Source: Clostridiales bacterium
Lineage (GTDB): Bacteria; Bacillota; Clostridia; Peptostreptococcales; Anaerovoracaceae
Reading direction: 5' to 3'
Length of the DNA: 64,000 nucleotides
Assembly (NCBI GenBank): GCA_015243575.1
Contig: CP042469.1
Span: 4,244,929 to 4,308,928, forward strand
Position 1 is the first letter of the stretch. Each line of letters starts with the position of its first letter. A program made the translations under genes and the position numbers. Under the pieces are notes generated by a model. The model saw nothing but the letters and a program-made list of their open reading frames with translations. It had not been told where the DNA came from and did not search any database. Below are positions 44,683 through 53,324 of this stretch, in pieces.

Positions 44683-45207
44683 TCAAGATATAATGGTTGA
44701 TGAATCCACTGGAACGCAGATCTCGCAGAGATGCTGCGCAACCAGTTCAGCCTGATATCGTTCCAAAATTGGGCGAGTAGCGTCAGGAAGATATCCGTTA
44801 GCAGATAATAGGGAAAAGATATCGATCCAAGCCTGTGCCACCGCCTCTGCGGTATGACTCACGGTAAAAACAGCATACGTACCTCCGGAGAGTTCTCCAT
44901 ACTGGACATTGCCGCCAGCCGGGAGCTGTTTGTCATAAATTGCCCCGGTTACCAGAGGATATTCCTCGGGAAGGGCAATGCAAGCATCATAACGGCAATT
45001 TTCGCGTGCTGTTGTTTGCGGATTATCCTGTGGTATCCCAAAAATCACCGTTTTTTTGTTCATGAGACCGCCGTCCCTCGCCCATTGCTTCAGTTGTTCC
45101 ATAGCGCGGATGTTTCCTTTTCCATACGCTCCGGTTTTCCTGATATAAGCAATGGGGCAAGGGTAAATTGTTTCAATTTTCATGTTTTCATTCATATTTG
45201 TATTCAT
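44683..45207 (-). CDS. GyrI-like small-molecule binding domain protein
   Basis: 174 aa with the pattern of the AraC effector-binding/GyrI-like domain (IETIYPCPIAYIRKTGAYG, FGIPQDNPQTTARENCRYDA, LSGGTYAVFTVSHTAEAVAQ). Stand-alone members bind or hydrolyse small hydrophobic compounds. ATG 45207 has AAGGA 9 bases upstream; the open frame to 45258 has none. An exact GACCGGTC palindrome (45235-45242) just upstream looks like a TetR-type operator. Confidence 0.85.
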   Translation of the reverse strand: MNTNMNENMKIETIYPCPIAYIRKTGAYGKGNIRAMEQLKQWARDGGLMNKKTVIFGIPQDNPQTTARENCRYDACIALPEEYPLVTGAIYDKQLPAGGNVQYGELSGGTYAVFTVSHTAEAVAQAWIDIFSLLSANGYLPDATRPILERYQAELVAQHLCEICVPVDSSTIIS

Positions 45208-45407
45208 GGTGTGGGTTCCTTTTTCTATTTTAGTGACCGGTCCTTTTTCACCATACAATGCTTTAAAATGAAATGCAAACAGTTTTTTAAAACTCTTGCG
45301 GTTCTCGTATTTTAGGTTTAAGGGTTTTGGTCTGGATATTACCTAAGGACAGAACAGGGACAGCCTGCTCTTGCCAGCCGAGGCTTGCAAAGATGCCGGA
45401 TAAAGCG

Positions 45408-48400
45408 TTAGAGGCGGTTATTGATATTCAGGGTGCAAACGTAGTTTTCGCCTGTATTGGTATCCCGTACCGTTAGGGCAAAGTCCAAACTGCCGCCTGT
45501 TATTGAAATACTGGAAATATCAATGGTATAAATCGGATTATGCGGATCTGTTGTGTCAACATTTTTAACCAAATCAGCAGGATCGCTGCTGATGATCTCT
45601 CGACCCTCTGGCAGTATAACGGAGAGAACCTTTTCTGTTTGATAGATGGAGGCAGGATGACTGCTGTAATCTGAGGGGTGTGTCAAGTCAACTATGCCCC
45701 AGCCTTTTCCTATATTTTCCTCTTGAATCTGAATCTGCCCAAATCCATAAATGACATCGTTGTCATCTTCATCGTAGACATACATCACGAGATAGCGGCC
45801 TGCTTTAATTTCGTCATTCCCAGCCATCGTGTTCAACACGCCAGGACCTGTTTTTACACCGGAGATTTCATCGATCCGGGTTCCAGGCGCAGGAGCGGTG
45901 GTACTGCTGTCGCTGCATACCTGATAGCCGTAGCTATAACTGTTATTAAAACTTCCGCCGTCACCAAGCTGGAGATTCTTTACATAGAGCATGCCGTAGA
46001 TCTGATAGTTTATGTTGCTGGCGTCACTTCCCAGTATGATGGATAGATCCTTGTATATCTGCTGATTGTCAACCGGCTGGTCTGAGAATGACTGCAAAAC
46101 AGCGCCATCAGCCGACATTGTAGTACCAGAAGCGTATGTGACAAAATACGTATAATCTGCTCGGAGATCCCCCCTTGTAGTCAGTATGATCATCGAAGGA
46201 TCATTGGGATTTGATACGGCGGAAACAAATTTTTCGGTATTTCTGTAACCTTCGTCTGGATTCCGGCTTTTGCCATATAGGGTAAAGTCTTTTGCATCGA
46301 TTCCATTTTCGCTCATAGCTTTGCTGAATTTTAGCAGAATCACTTTTGTATCAGCCTCTGTGATGACTGCACTTTCAAGGGAAGGAGCCGTCAGAGCGGG
46401 TACAGAGCGATCCAAAACAGTAACGGCAGCTAGTCTGGAGGCAAAATTGCCATCCATTGATTTCAGCCTGACAAAATAAGCGCCGGGAAGAAGTCCTGAT
46501 ATCTCAGTTGCAGAGGCAGCGGCATCCGTCCAGGAGGAAGCAGTAGACAGCTTATATTGATACCCCTGGTCTGAATCGAGTCCGGAGATGATGCCGTCAG
46601 CGCTGCTTGCTGACGTCGCGCCAGAGGCTGACAGACCGATGGGTGCAGAAGGTCTTAATGGGAGCTCGATATAAGCCGCGGCACTCTTCGTTGATTTGAT
46701 CCGAATGTAGAGGCCTGCGGGATAATCGGAAGGAATCATGTCGCTCAAAGAATTCACAGCAGACAGATCTTTGTCGCTATTCCAGATAGCGGCATGATAA
46801 TTTTCGTCGGACACATACTCCATTGTACTGCTGTTGTAACCGGAAATTGATTCATTGATCGCATCAATGGATACGTCCGGCGCGTTGGGCAGGATGGAGA
46901 TGGTGCGGCCGGCTTCCCCTGCAAGCGTGCCGTTTAGGCTCACTCTCATGACAATGGCATAAGCTCCGGCCGAATCGAAAAAGTCAGGTGAATTGCATGA
47001 AATGGAAAAGCCGTCAAGCTGAAACGCTTCAAAGGTACTTTTGGTGAAGGGTTGGGATGACAAGAGGCTTCCCGAAGTACCTTTTACCAGGTTAAAGGCG
47101 ATGATGTCATAAGTGTATTCGGAATACAGGTCAGGGTCCAGGGATTGATTATCATAAGCAATCAGAGGAAGCCCTTTCGTTCCTGTTCCAAAATCACTCA
47201 GTGGATAACCCCGCACGGAATATTCGTACAGTTCAATTTCTGCATCGATTACAATATCGGACTTTGTTGCAGTTACTGTTCCGACAGTGATTTTTACCGT
47301 ATAGGTATCATTGAGAATACCGCCGTAGAGGGTAGTGTTGATCTTGCCTTGAACAATGGGGATATCAGAATAAGTGTAGGTGCTTTTATCTTTGCTAGGA
47401 GTAGCAGCCATCGCCGTTGCTTCATAGGATGCGGCAGAACCTGCAGGATGGGGCGGTGCTGAGTTTTTTCCGGTTAAAGTAATTACTGCTGTAGCGTTGG
47501 ATGCTGCATTGCTGACATTTGCGGTAATCGTAACGATATTAGAGTTTTTATTTGCACTGACATTCAAATCTGAAATCTTTATATCAGATGAATCGCCTCC
47601 GCCGTTATTGCTGTTTCCACCACCGCCGCCGGATGATGACCCCGGTGTGCTTACAGTGCTTCCAGATGCCACAGGCTTGCCGTTGTTTGTAACGCCTTTG
47701 ACGCCAGGACCTGCGGTGACTGTTGTGTTTGGAGTTTCAACTCTTACATCATTCGCGTTGGCCAGTACAATCGGAACACGTCCAGCGCCTGTTATGCCTG
47801 CGCCGACAGCGTTTTTTGTAGCTTCAATACTGTCTACTGCCCCAGCGACCTGAGCCTCTGTTTTTTCGGCATCCAGCTTAAGCTTACCAATGGAAGAGGA
47901 AGCACCTACAACGATTTTGGAACCTCGACCAGTGACTGACACCGTTCCAATATGGGCATTATTTGCGGTTACAGTAATCCCTTCCGCCATGACAGAAATA
48001 CTGCTAACAGTACCTTCCACAAAAACATCGTCAGAACCGTCATCAATCTCGATCACCTGTATCTTTGAATCCTCCGATACGGTTACCCTTACTTTTCCGT
48101 CGCTTCGGGCGAGAATCAGCGAGTCTGCTTCAGAGGCACCGATGATCTTGATGGAATTTACGCCTCCGCCTCGCACCAGTATGCGGCCTGTCACTGTTAC
48201 ACCGTCCAATGTGGCGTTTCCATCACCGACACCGTCTCCGATGATCAGATCCCCGTTTATGGTTACACCTTTTAGCGTAACCTCTGCGGCGTTGATCATA
48301 ATATTTCCGTCTGGTACCTTTGTGACCGTTTGGGAATTTGTAATATAGCCTTTTATCATGTTATCCATGATTTGGGCGAATTCGGCACGGGTGATATTGG

Positions 48401-48998
48401 CAGCAGGATTCAATTTGCCATTTGTGCCGTTGATATAACCGGCAGCAGCAAGAGCTGACACCGAGGATTGCGCCCACGAAGACACAGAGGATGAATCACT
48501 GAATTTGCTCAGGACAGAGCTGCCTCCTGATGGAAGTCGGAATGCTCTTGCAAGCACTGTGAATACTTCCTGACGGGTGACAACACTTTCTGGAGAAAGC
48601 TTGCCCCCGGTGCCTTGGAATGTTCCCATGCTTACCGCTTTGGCCATTTCATCATAATACCATGCGCCTTCCTTGACATCTGCAAAAGCTGCAAGAGACG
48701 CCTTTTGAGAGCTGCCGAAGGCTCTGTTCAGGATGGTCGCCAGCTGTGCTCTGGTCAAATGTTCCTGAGACATAATTTTTCCGTCTGAGCCGGTAAGCAG
48801 TCTGTTGCTTACTGCCTTTTCCATTGCCGCTTTTGACCAGTCGTTTGGAATGTCGGAAAACTGGGGCATTTCGGCGGAGGCAATTTTCGGCAGTTCGACC
48901 ATTAAATTGTTCGACGTTTCAGCTGCCGCGATTGTTGGTGTGATCCCCAGGATCATAACCAAGACCAATAAAACCGATAACATTTTTTTTACTTTCAT
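45408..48998 (-). CDS. Secreted SLH surface protein, 1196 aa
   Basis: Signal peptide MKVKKMLSVLLVLVMILGIT, then three SLH domains at the N-terminus (about 43-220; FSDIPNDWSKAAMEKAVSNR, WYYDEMAKAVSMGTFQGTGG, WAQSSVSALAAAGYINGTNG), a beta-helix-like repeat stretch (about 230-400; VTLKGVTINGDLIIGDG), a Gly/Ser/Asn linker near 450, and Ig- or cadherin-like modules to the end, one resembling SwmB-type (VILLKFSKAMSENGI). N-terminal SLH placement is opposite to the large SLH protein at 38135. Start 48998 has AGAAAGG about 9 bases upstream; ATG 49004 is closer. The two surface genes face each other with the methyltransferase pair between. Confidence 0.92.
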   Translation of the reverse strand: MKVKKMLSVLLVLVMILGITPTIAAAETSNNLMVELPKIASAEMPQFSDIPNDWSKAAMEKAVSNRLLTGSDGKIMSQEHLTRAQLATILNRAFGSSQKASLAAFADVKEGAWYYDEMAKAVSMGTFQGTGGKLSPESVVTRQEVFTVLARAFRLPSGGSSVLSKFSDSSSVSSWAQSSVSALAAAGYINGTNGKLNPAANITRAEFAQIMDNMIKGYITNSQTVTKVPDGNIMINAAEVTLKGVTINGDLIIGDGVGDGNATLDGVTVTGRILVRGGGVNSIKIIGASEADSLILARSDGKVRVTVSEDSKIQVIEIDDGSDDVFVEGTVSSISVMAEGITVTANNAHIGTVSVTGRGSKIVVGASSSIGKLKLDAEKTEAQVAGAVDSIEATKNAVGAGITGAGRVPIVLANANDVRVETPNTTVTAGPGVKGVTNNGKPVASGSTVSTPGSSSGGGGGNSNNGGGDSSDIKISDLNVSANKNSNIVTITANVSNAASNATAVITLTGKNSAPPHPAGSAASYEATAMAATPSKDKSTYTYSDIPIVQGKINTTLYGGILNDTYTVKITVGTVTATKSDIVIDAEIELYEYSVRGYPLSDFGTGTKGLPLIAYDNQSLDPDLYSEYTYDIIAFNLVKGTSGSLLSSQPFTKSTFEAFQLDGFSISCNSPDFFDSAGAYAIVMRVSLNGTLAGEAGRTISILPNAPDVSIDAINESISGYNSSTMEYVSDENYHAAIWNSDKDLSAVNSLSDMIPSDYPAGLYIRIKSTKSAAAYIELPLRPSAPIGLSASGATSASSADGIISGLDSDQGYQYKLSTASSWTDAAASATEISGLLPGAYFVRLKSMDGNFASRLAAVTVLDRSVPALTAPSLESAVITEADTKVILLKFSKAMSENGIDAKDFTLYGKSRNPDEGYRNTEKFVSAVSNPNDPSMIILTTRGDLRADYTYFVTYASGTTMSADGAVLQSFSDQPVDNQQIYKDLSIILGSDASNINYQIYGMLYVKNLQLGDGGSFNNSYSYGYQVCSDSSTTAPAPGTRIDEISGVKTGPGVLNTMAGNDEIKAGRYLVMYVYDEDDNDVIYGFGQIQIQEENIGKGWGIVDLTHPSDYSSHPASIYQTEKVLSVILPEGREIISSDPADLVKNVDTTDPHNPIYTIDISSISITGGSLDFALTVRDTNTGENYVCTLNINNRL

Positions 48999-49163
48999 TT
49001 CCATTAACCTTTCTTATTCAAATTCGGATTTCATTTCACTTCATTTGATCTTCAACTTGCTGATTCAAGTATATCGCAGCTTTTTTTTGATGGATATCAC
49101 CCGGTGGGTGAACCTTTATCATAAATAGTGAGAACCTTAAAAGGATAATAGTAAAAAACTGTA

Positions 49164-49192
49164 TTGAATGTATCGCATGAAGATGGTATGAT
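49164..49192 (+). promoter_or_regulatory. Promoter of the fluoride-response operon
   Basis: TTGAAT (49164-49169), 17 bp, TATGAT (49187-49192). Transcription would begin near 49200, just ahead of the riboswitch. The rest of 49005-49163 shows nothing recognisable. Confidence 0.7.
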
Positions 49193-49216
49193 TACCATGT
49201 AATGAGATAATTGACA

Positions 49217-49261
49217 GGCGATGGAGTTCGCCTAAACTGCAGTTTTGCTAATGACTCCTAC
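49217..49261 (+). ncRNA. Fluoride riboswitch (crcB motif)
   Basis: GGCGATGGAGTTCGCC (49217-49232) followed by TAAACTGCAGTTTTGCTAAT and GACTCCTAC matches the crcB/fluoride aptamer. P1 pairs GGAGT (49223-49227) with ACTCC (49254-49258); GGCG/CGCC forms the conserved pseudoknot region. The 3' strand of P1 is also the 5' strand of the terminator that follows, so fluoride binding should prevent termination. The CrcB channels downstream confirm the identification. Confidence 0.95.
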
Positions 49262-49296
49262 AATTGAGAATTTACTCATTGTAGGAGATTTTTTTT
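49255..49296 (+). terminator. Expression-platform terminator of the fluoride riboswitch
   Basis: CTCCTACAATTGAG (49255-49268) pairs, with one bulge, with CTCATTGTAGGAG (49275-49287), followed by eight T (49289-49296). It shares CTCC with the aptamer P1 stem. Confidence 0.93.
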
Positions 49297-49313
49297 GTTA
49301 TGGAGAAAGAATC

Positions 49314-50006
49314 ATGAATTATTCAAATGAAGTTCAAGAAATGGTGTGTGTAGCAAAGGGCGCGAACCATGGCCCTGCGCCGATTCCGCAAGAAGGAAGG
49401 TGGACACAGGCAAAAGAGGTAAAAGATATCTGCGGATTGACTCATGGAGTGGGTTGGTGTGCGCCGCAGCAAGGTGCCTGTAAGCTTACCTTGAATGTGA
49501 AGGATGGAATCATTGAAGAAGCTCTGGTCGAGACTCTGGGTTGTTCTGGAATGACGCATTCAGCAGCAATGGCTGCCGAAATACTGCCGGGAAAGACGAT
49601 CTTAGAGGCGCTGAATACTGATCTGGTATGCGATGCGATCAATACCGCGATGAGGGAATTATTCCTGCAAATCGTCTATGGAAGATCACAGACTGCGTTT
49701 TCCGAAGGCGGCCTTCCTATAGGTGCAGGCCTGGAGGATTTGGGAAAGGGCTTAAGAAGCCAAATCGGGACAATGTATGGCACTCTGGCAAAAGGTCCAA
49801 GATATATGGAAATGGCAGAGGGATACGTAACCCATATTGCGCTTGATGAAAACAGTGAAATTATTGGATATGAATTTGTTCATCTTGGGAAGATGATGGA
49901 TATGATCAAAAAAGGCACCGACGCCAATGAAGCTCTCAAAAAAGCGACTGGGAAGTATGGCAGATTTGATGAGGCAGTAACGGTCGTTGACCCTAGATGC
50001 GAATAA
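49314..50006 (+). CDS. NifU-like iron-sulfur scaffold family protein
   Basis: 230 aa. The sequence TLGCSGMTHSAAMAAEILPG resembles the IscU/NifU scaffold core, with cysteines at CGLTHGVGWC and LGCSG. It lacks the C-terminal NifU thioredoxin-like domain. First gene after the fluoride riboswitch; ATG 49314 has a GGAGAAAG site. It is directly followed by the GGGtGRT protein gene, its usual partner as far as I recall. What the pair does in fluoride stress is unknown; protection or rebuilding of iron-sulfur enzymes is a guess. Confidence 0.85.
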   Translation: MNYSNEVQEMVCVAKGANHGPAPIPQEGRWTQAKEVKDICGLTHGVGWCAPQQGACKLTLNVKDGIIEEALVETLGCSGMTHSAAMAAEILPGKTILEALNTDLVCDAINTAMRELFLQIVYGRSQTAFSEGGLPIGAGLEDLGKGLRSQIGTMYGTLAKGPRYMEMAEGYVTHIALDENSEIIGYEFVHLGKMMDMIKKGTDANEALKKATGKYGRFDEAVTVVDPRCE

Positions 50007-50020
50007 GGGAGGAAAATCAT

Positions 50021-51019
50021 ATGGCACTTTTTGAAAGTTATGAAAGAAGAATAGAACAGATCAATGCTGTTTTGAAAAAGAATGGAATAGGATCCCTGGA
50101 AGAAGCAAAGATAATTTGTGATGGTAAAAGCATTGACCCATATAATATAGCAAAATCGATCCAGCCCATCTGCTTTGAAAATGCCTGCTGGGCGTATATC
50201 GTCGGTGCTGCACTGGCCATTCAGCGGGGATGTACGAAAGCCGCGGACGCTGCCGAAGTGATTGGTGAAGGCCTTCAGGCATTCTGCATTCCAGGCTCCG
50301 TCGGTGATGACCGGAGGGTTGGGGTTGGGCATGGAAATCTTGCCGCAATGCTTCTGCGGGAAGATACGAAGTGCTTTGCTTTTCTTGCGGGACATGAATC
50401 CTTTGCCGCAGCAGAGGGAGCAATCGGAATTGCCAAATCAGCCAATAAGGTCAGAATAGAGCCTTTACGGGTTATCTTAAACGGACTTGGAAAAGATGCA
50501 GCACAGATCATTTCCAGAATCAACGGGTTTACATATGTACAAACGAAGTTTGATTACGGAACAGGGAAATTAAATATCGTTCGTGAAATTTCCTATTCTC
50601 AGGGCGATAAGGCAAAGGTTCGCTGCTACGGAGCAGATGATGTCAGGGAAGGTGTTGCTGTGATGCATCATGAAAATGTGGACGTATCCATCACTGGAAA
50701 TTCAACAAACCCGACGAGATTTCAGCATCCGGTCGCCGGAACATACAAAAAGGAATGTTATGAACTGGGCAGAAAATATTTCTCTGTGGCCTCTGGCGGT
50801 GGAACAGGGAGAACGCTTCACCCGGATAATATGGCGGCAGGTCCAGCTTCTTACGGCATGACGGATACCATGGGCAGGATGCATTCTGACGCTCAGTTTG
50901 CAGGCTCCTCCTCGGTACCGGCCCACGTGGAAATGATGGGATTTCTGGGAATGGGAAACAATCCTATGGTGGGAGCTACTGTGGCGGTTGCTGTAGCCAT
51001 AGAAGAAGCAATGAAGTAA
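50021..51019 (+). CDS. GGGtGRT family protein
   Basis: 332 aa. Named for the motif SVASGGGTGRTLHPDN, which is present; other striking stretches are GSVGDDRRVGVGHGNLAAML and FLAGHESFAAAEGAIGIAKS. No catalytic function is established for the family to my knowledge. ATG 50021 has AGGGAGG 9 bases upstream; the frame open to 49997 overlaps the previous gene. Being second in a fluoride-riboswitch operon, it belongs to the fluoride response, but the mechanism is unknown. Confidence 0.88.
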   Translation: MALFESYERRIEQINAVLKKNGIGSLEEAKIICDGKSIDPYNIAKSIQPICFENACWAYIVGAALAIQRGCTKAADAAEVIGEGLQAFCIPGSVGDDRRVGVGHGNLAAMLLREDTKCFAFLAGHESFAAAEGAIGIAKSANKVRIEPLRVILNGLGKDAAQIISRINGFTYVQTKFDYGTGKLNIVREISYSQGDKAKVRCYGADDVREGVAVMHHENVDVSITGNSTNPTRFQHPVAGTYKKECYELGRKYFSVASGGGTGRTLHPDNMAAGPASYGMTDTMGRMHSDAQFAGSSSVPAHVEMMGFLGMGNNPMVGATVAVAVAIEEAMK

Positions 51020-51076
51020 AAGAATTGGATGGAAGCGATCATACGATAATATTAATGATTTGAAAGGGGTTTTCTG

Positions 51077-51712
51077 ATGACTGATTATTTAATGCGGATC
51101 GTGGTAAATGAGCAGCAGCAGGAGAAAAAGGAACAAACCTACAAAGCAATATTATCCTATCTTTGGGAACAAGGTGCACCCGGCGCTACGATGCGCCGGG
51201 GAGATGCAGGAATTGATAATGAGGGTAATCTAAGATTTGACTTTCTGGAGGATATCTATTACAACAACTTACCGATCATTATCGAATCGATTTTAGACGG
51301 AGCTGTCATACAAAGACTGGAGGGAGGATTGAAATCATTGGTTAAGCATGGTCAGATCAGCATATCGAAAGGCTTTGGCGAAGCCGATTTCAATGGACAG
51401 GAATACTTCATCGTCAAGGTGTATACAAGCGAAAAGAAAAAGCTGCTCAAAAAAGAGGAGTATGAGAAGATATTGTCTTTCCTGCGCTCCAAAAATGTCA
51501 TATGGGCTACCGTTACAAAAGGGATTGCAGGATATGGCAGGGATCATGTTATTTACAGCCAACATTTGTTTCCGCTGAGCGAGCATATGCCGCTGGTTGT
51601 TGAGTGTATTGTCGATAAAGACAATCACTCCAGCTTGATCGAAGAATTGAGGCAACTGATAACTGAGGGTGCTGTGATCAGCCTGCCTGTTGATCTAATT
51701 CTTAATCGGTAG
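51077..51712 (+). CDS. Tandem DUF190 protein
   Basis: 211 aa made of two DUF190 copies (about 1-105 and 110-208). Each copy has an initial strand-helix (EKKEQTYKAILSYLWEQGAP; LKKEEYEKILSFLRSKNVIW), a G-rich middle and an LP[IL]VVE[CS]I-type strand (LPIIIESILD; MPLVVECIVD). DUF190 genes often sit beside crcB and resemble PII-like trimers, so a channel-regulating role is possible. Located directly before the two CrcB genes. Confidence 0.88.
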   Translation: MTDYLMRIVVNEQQQEKKEQTYKAILSYLWEQGAPGATMRRGDAGIDNEGNLRFDFLEDIYYNNLPIIIESILDGAVIQRLEGGLKSLVKHGQISISKGFGEADFNGQEYFIVKVYTSEKKKLLKKEEYEKILSFLRSKNVIWATVTKGIAGYGRDHVIYSQHLFPLSEHMPLVVECIVDKDNHSSLIEELRQLITEGAVISLPVDLILNR

Positions 51713-51734
51713 ACTCTGGGGAGATTTGATTTCA

Positions 51735-52127
51735 ATGTACTATTTCTATATCGCTATATTTGGGGGACTAGGAGCAGCTGCCCGCTACTGGATCAGCAAT
51801 GTTTTGGAAGCAGGGCTTTTTCCTTATAATACCCTTTTGATCAATCTCGTTGGATGCTTCCTTCTAGCGGTTATCTTTCGCTATCTAGCTACTTTCCCGA
51901 GAATTTCCAGTCATTTGATTACCGGCATTGGCACCGGATTTATTGGCTCCTTCACCACCTTCTCCGCTTTTAGCCTGCAAACGGCTCATCTGATTTTGGA
52001 CAAGCACTATCTGCTTGCGGTGCTCTATCTAGGAGCCAGCTGCTTCGGCGGACTTCTTTCCGCAGGACTTGGTGTTTTCGTCAGTAATAAACTGATTGCA
52101 AGAAAGGAGTCTAAGGAGGATGAGTAA
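51735..52127 (+). CDS. crcB: CrcB/FluC fluoride channel, first subunit
   Basis: 130 aa, four transmembrane helices. The Fluc motif GTGFIGSFTTFSAFS contains the polar track and phenylalanine box, and INLVGCFLL the conserved Asn. FluC channels export fluoride as antiparallel dimers. GGGGAG lies 10 bases before ATG 51735. Its end overlaps the second crcB gene by 8 bp; paired genes usually encode the two opposite orientations of a heterodimer. Confidence 0.95.
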   Translation: MYYFYIAIFGGLGAAARYWISNVLEAGLFPYNTLLINLVGCFLLAVIFRYLATFPRISSHLITGIGTGFIGSFTTFSAFSLQTAHLILDKHYLLAVLYLGASCFGGLLSAGLGVFVSNKLIARKESKEDE

Positions 52128-52494
52128 CTATCTTATGGTTTTGGTAGGAGGCTCCTGTGGTGCAGTGTGTCGTTTTGCACTATCTTCTATCATAAAAAGG
52201 CTTCTCTCTACAGAATTTCCGATTGCAACGTTACTGATTAATGCCATCGGTTCCTTTTTTATTGGGCTGCTGATGTCGGCCCACCCGGGCGATTTTCATC
52301 AGCTTTTGCTGGGTACTGGTTTTATGGGTGGCTTTACCACCTTCTCAACCTTTCAATATGAGAATATTTCTCTGCTGCAAAAGAAAAGTTATTTGATCTT
52401 GTCGTCCTATATCATATCTTCTTTTGTATTATGCATCCTGCTTGCTCTTCTTGGACTGCACCTTGGCGGATCTGCAATATTTTGGTATAATTGA
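52120..52494 (+). CDS. crcB: CrcB/FluC fluoride channel, second subunit
   Basis: 124 aa, four transmembrane helices, motif GTGFMGGFTTFSTFQ and INAIGSFFIG. The start ATG at 52120 lies inside the last codons of the first crcB gene; AAAGGAG ends 10 bases upstream while a second AAGGAGG abuts the ATG. The partner subunit of the preceding gene. Confidence 0.94.
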   Translation: MSNYLMVLVGGSCGAVCRFALSSIIKRLLSTEFPIATLLINAIGSFFIGLLMSAHPGDFHQLLLGTGFMGGFTTFSTFQYENISLLQKKSYLILSSYIISSFVLCILLALLGLHLGGSAIFWYN

Positions 52495-52537
52495 AATACA
52501 TTCGTTAATCACTTTTTTACGCTATGAGGTGCAGAAG

Positions 52538-53200
52538 ATGATCAAGGGGATTGTTTTTGATATGGACGGCCTGATGTTTGACACGGAACGTCTTGCGAAA
52601 GAAGCGTGGACTCACGCAGGAACTGAGCTGGGGCTTAGTATCACACAGGAAATGGTAATTAAAACGCTTGGATTGAACAACGATGATACCGACAGGGTGC
52701 TTATGGAAGAGCTTGGAGAGGCTTTTGATATCATGGCAGCCAGAAAAATCAGAACCGAATATGTTGTTAGATCCATTGAGGAAAACGGAATCCCCATGAA
52801 GAGCGGACTGCCGGAGCTCCTGGATTATCTGAAAAAAAATGACTATAGAATTACTGTTGCGACATCCAGTGAGCATGAGGTTGCTCGGTATAATTTCAGG
52901 AGGGCAGGCATTTCAGATTTTTTTGATCAGATCGTTTGCGGTGATATAATTGAGCATGGGAAACCTGCACCGGATATCTATTTGAGAGCAAGTGAAATTA
53001 TTGGGATTCCGCCGGAGGAGTGTCTGGCCTTAGAGGATTCTCCCATGGGAATTTTAGCAGCCTACAGGGCGGGATTAAAACCAGTTATGATTCCGGACTT
53101 GAAGCAGCCTGATGAGGAGACAACGAAACTGCTCTACGCAAAGCTCACTTCATTACAGGATGTGATCCAGCTGCTGATGAAGGAAAACGAGAGGATATAG
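52538..53200 (+). CDS. HAD family phosphatase / beta-phosphoglucomutase-like
   Basis: 220 aa. Motif I FDMDGLMFDT (nucleophile and acid Asp), motif II TVATSSE, motif III with KPAPDIYL, and motif IV ALEDSPMGILAA, with a helical cap after motif I: subclass I HAD. Substrates range from sugar phosphates to pseudouridine-5-phosphate. GAGGTG lies before ATG 52538. It follows the second crcB gene by 43 bp without terminator and so may be part of the fluoride operon. Confidence 0.88.
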   Translation: MIKGIVFDMDGLMFDTERLAKEAWTHAGTELGLSITQEMVIKTLGLNNDDTDRVLMEELGEAFDIMAARKIRTEYVVRSIEENGIPMKSGLPELLDYLKKNDYRITVATSSEHEVARYNFRRAGISDFFDQIVCGDIIEHGKPAPDIYLRASEIIGIPPEECLALEDSPMGILAAYRAGLKPVMIPDLKQPDEETTKLLYAKLTSLQDVIQLLMKENERI

Positions 53201-53236
53201 AGATTTATCCTGGGATAGAAAATTCGATAAAAATGG

Positions 53237-53266
53237 AAAAGCTAAGGTCAGGGCCTTAGCTTTTTT
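53237..53266. terminator. Bidirectional terminator
   Basis: AAAAGCTAAGG (53237-53247) pairs with CCTTAGCTTTT (53254-53264), followed by T. It separates the HAD gene from the convergent kinase gene. Confidence 0.88.
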
Positions 53267-53324
53267 ATAAACAGATTTTGATCAGTTTTCTGCGACCGGT
53301 ATAACATAAAGATACAGAAAGACA

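Noticed and set aside
47145-48348. Long plus-strand open frames opposite the 1196-aa SLH gene
   Set aside because: They are antisense frames of a serine/valine/threonine-rich coding sequence, low in complexity and without ribosome binding sites.
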